A DNA stretch of 64,000 nucleotides from Emydura subglobosa (lineage: Eukaryota; Chordata; Testudines; Chelidae). Position 1 is the stretch's first letter. Each line of letters starts with the position of its first letter. The notes beneath the pieces are model-generated. The model was not told where the DNA came from, made no database searches, and saw only the letters and a list, made by a program, of their open reading frames with translations. Position numbers and translations under genes: made by a program. Where the stretch lies: positions 19,693,619 to 19,757,618 of the forward strand of contig ML679954.1 of NCBI GenBank assembly GCA_007922225.1. The letters are read 5' to 3'. Below, in pieces: positions 62,413 through 64,000 of the stretch.

Positions 62413-62742
62413 CTAGTAAATTCCTCCTCATTCATATATAAATGGAGAAATTCAATCTATAAAAGATTGCCGGAACGCTACTTTGCTTTTCACTCTGAAG
62501 CCTAAAATGTTTGTTGAGTCAGTGTGAAGCATTGGAAACAGCTATACATTTTGCTGAGGGCGCTGTTTGTTCAGAATATCACCACGTTCAGTCATCACTG
62601 GGATTCTCAGCCTGTTACTATTGAATTTTTTAAGTTCTCAGACAATTTGACTTCACAAATTATACCCATGTGGGATCCAGCCACAGATAGGCATGTATCT
62701 ATACCATGCCAAGAGTCCTGGACCATTGTGATATCAGAGGTA

Positions 62743-62783
62743 ACTCAACCAATCATTAGCCTTACTCAATCAATCATTAGCCC
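62743..62783. repeat. Tandem duplication, 21-bp period
   Basis: ACTCAACCAATCATTAGCCT is followed by ACTCAATCAATCATTAGCCC, with one linking base. It lies just before the CR1 start. Confidence 0.85.
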
Positions 62784-62785
62784 GG

Positions 62786-63893
62786 CTCTGTGGATGTGGG
62801 GAAAGCAGTGGATGTGAAATATCTTGACTTTAGCAAAGCTTTTGATACAGTCTCCCACAGTATTCTTATCAGCAAGTTAAAGAAGTATGGGTTGGATGAA
62901 TGGACTATAAAATGGATAGAGAGCTGGTTAGATCATCAGGCTCAATGGGTAGTGATCAATGGCTTCATGTCTAGCTGGCAGCCGGTCACAAGCGGAGTGC
63001 CCCAGGGGTCCGTCTAGGCTGACACTAAGCTAGGGGGAGTGGTAGATACCCTGGAAGGTAGGGATAGGATACAGAGTGACCTAGACAAATTGGAGGATTG
63101 GGCCAAAAGACATCTGATGAGGTTCAACAAGGACAAGTGCAGCACTCTGCACTTAGGACGGAAGAATCCCATGCACAGCTACAGACTGGGGACTGATGGG
63201 CTAGGCAGCAGTTCTGCAGAAAAGGACCTGGGGGTAACAGTGGATAAAAAGCTGGATATGAGTCAGCAGTGTGCCTTGGTTGCCAAGAAGGCTAATAGCA
63301 TATTGGGCTGCATTAGTAGGAGCATTGCCAGCAGATCGCCTCTATTCCCCTCTATTCGGCATTGGTGAGGCCGAATTTAGAGTATTGTGTCCAGTTTTGC
63401 GCACCCACTACAAAAACGATGTGGACAAGTTGGAGAGATCCAGCGGAGGGCAACAAAAATGATTAGGGGGCTGGAGCACAAGACTTATGAGGAGAGACTG
63501 AGGGAACTAGGCTTGTTTAGTCTGCAAAAGAGAAGAATGAGGGGAGATTTGATAACAGCCTTTAACTACCTGAAAGGGGGTTCCAGGAAGGATGGAGCTA
63601 GGCTATTCTCAATGGTAGTGGATGACAGAACAAGGAGCAATGGTCTCAAGTTGCAGTGGGGAGGTCTAGGTTGGATATTAGGAAAAAGTTTTTCACTAGG
63701 AGGGTGGTGAAGCACTAGAATGGGTTATCTAGGCTGGTGGTGAAATCTCCATTTTTAGAAGTTTTTAAGCTCTGGCTTGACAAAGTCCTGGCAGGGATTA
63801 TTTAGCTGAGGTTAGCCCTGCTCTGAGCAGAGGGTTGGACTAGATGACCTCCTGAGGTCCCTTCCAACTCTAATATTCTATGATTCTATAGCT
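62786..63893 (+). mobile_element. CR1 LINE, 5'-truncated, with catalytic motif deleted
   Basis: It starts at motif A ([19 protein letters not shown]) and runs in frame to [15 protein letters not shown], then a stop. It resumes at [40 protein letters not shown] and [20 protein letters not shown], and ends in the tail GACCTCCTGAGGTCCCTTCC with TATTCTATGATTCTAT. The part between GVPQGS and ADT, which normally carries LGPVLFN and the FADD catalytic pair, is missing. It is the least diverged CR1 here but has lost activity. Confidence 0.93.
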
Positions 63894-64000
63894 AATATGC
63901 ATGCAACAATACCATTGGTTGCATGAACAAGACTGTACAGATGGTGGATTATTTGGCCCAACTGCCATTGTTCTTCAGAACCACCCAAACAACAACAGAA

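Larger units (their letters stand above)
61774..64000 (-). other. DENND1B: DENND1B intron upstream of exon a (partial)
   Basis: Intron running off the right edge. It holds the Penelope-like copy at 62250, a 20-bp tandem duplication at 62743 and a CR1 copy from 62786. No further exon is visible; the preceding exon (RNLTEY upstream side) lies beyond 64000. Confidence 0.85.

Noticed and set aside
1..64000. tRNA, rRNA, snRNA genes or CRISPR arrays
   Set aside because: None recognised on either strand. The repeats present are interspersed or simple repeats typical of vertebrate introns.

Overview
The window reads as intronic DNA of a sauropsid vertebrate, most likely a turtle. It is AT-rich, with several CR1 LINE copies whose 3' ends have the 'tctatgattctat' form, old L2 and MIR-type fragments, and many palindromic (MITE-like) repeats. 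The species call is an inference from the repeat complement.

The only gene I can support is on the minus strand: six consecutive internal exons of DENND1B, a DENN-domain guanine nucleotide exchange factor for Rab35. In gene order they are 61663-61773, 43152-43252, 32922-32967, 28117-28218, 17536-17661 and 4040-4141. All six have AG acceptors and GT donors, their phases fit, and together they give 588 nt (196 codons) with no stop. They cover the later part of the central DENN (cDENN) domain and the start of the downstream (dDENN) module. The first exons, the rest of dDENN and the long C-terminal tail lie outside the window. The other open frames are intronic chance ORFs or transposon remains.

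Introns, from left to right. 1-4039: a minus-strand CR1 reverse-transcriptase relic. 4142-17535: a ~105-bp sequence present twice, a CR1 split by a GC-rich LTR-like insertion carrying an acidic-repeat open frame, a Penelope-like foldback copy and a 560-bp TIR element. 17662-28116: a hairpin-forming repeat with ~140-bp arms and a smaller TIR element. 28219-32921: a 41-bp Penelope-like fragment, a GC-rich island with two perfect hairpins and a foldback MITE. 32968-43151: a longer Penelope-like copy, two CR1 copies (one holding an AT palindrome tract) and a MIR. 43253-61662: CR1 and L2 fragments, MIRs, and an L2 interrupted by a hAT-like element with an 8-bp target duplication. 61774-64000: another Penelope-like foldback with a perfect 14-bp target duplication, and a CR1 lacking its catalytic motif.

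The most distinctive signal is the family at 15056, 30301, 35692 and 62250. It shares one fixed 3' end, pairs a full inverted arm with a shortened arm, and is flanked by target duplications of 9-14 bp. I interpret it as a Penelope-like retroelement, possibly with hammerhead-like remnants.
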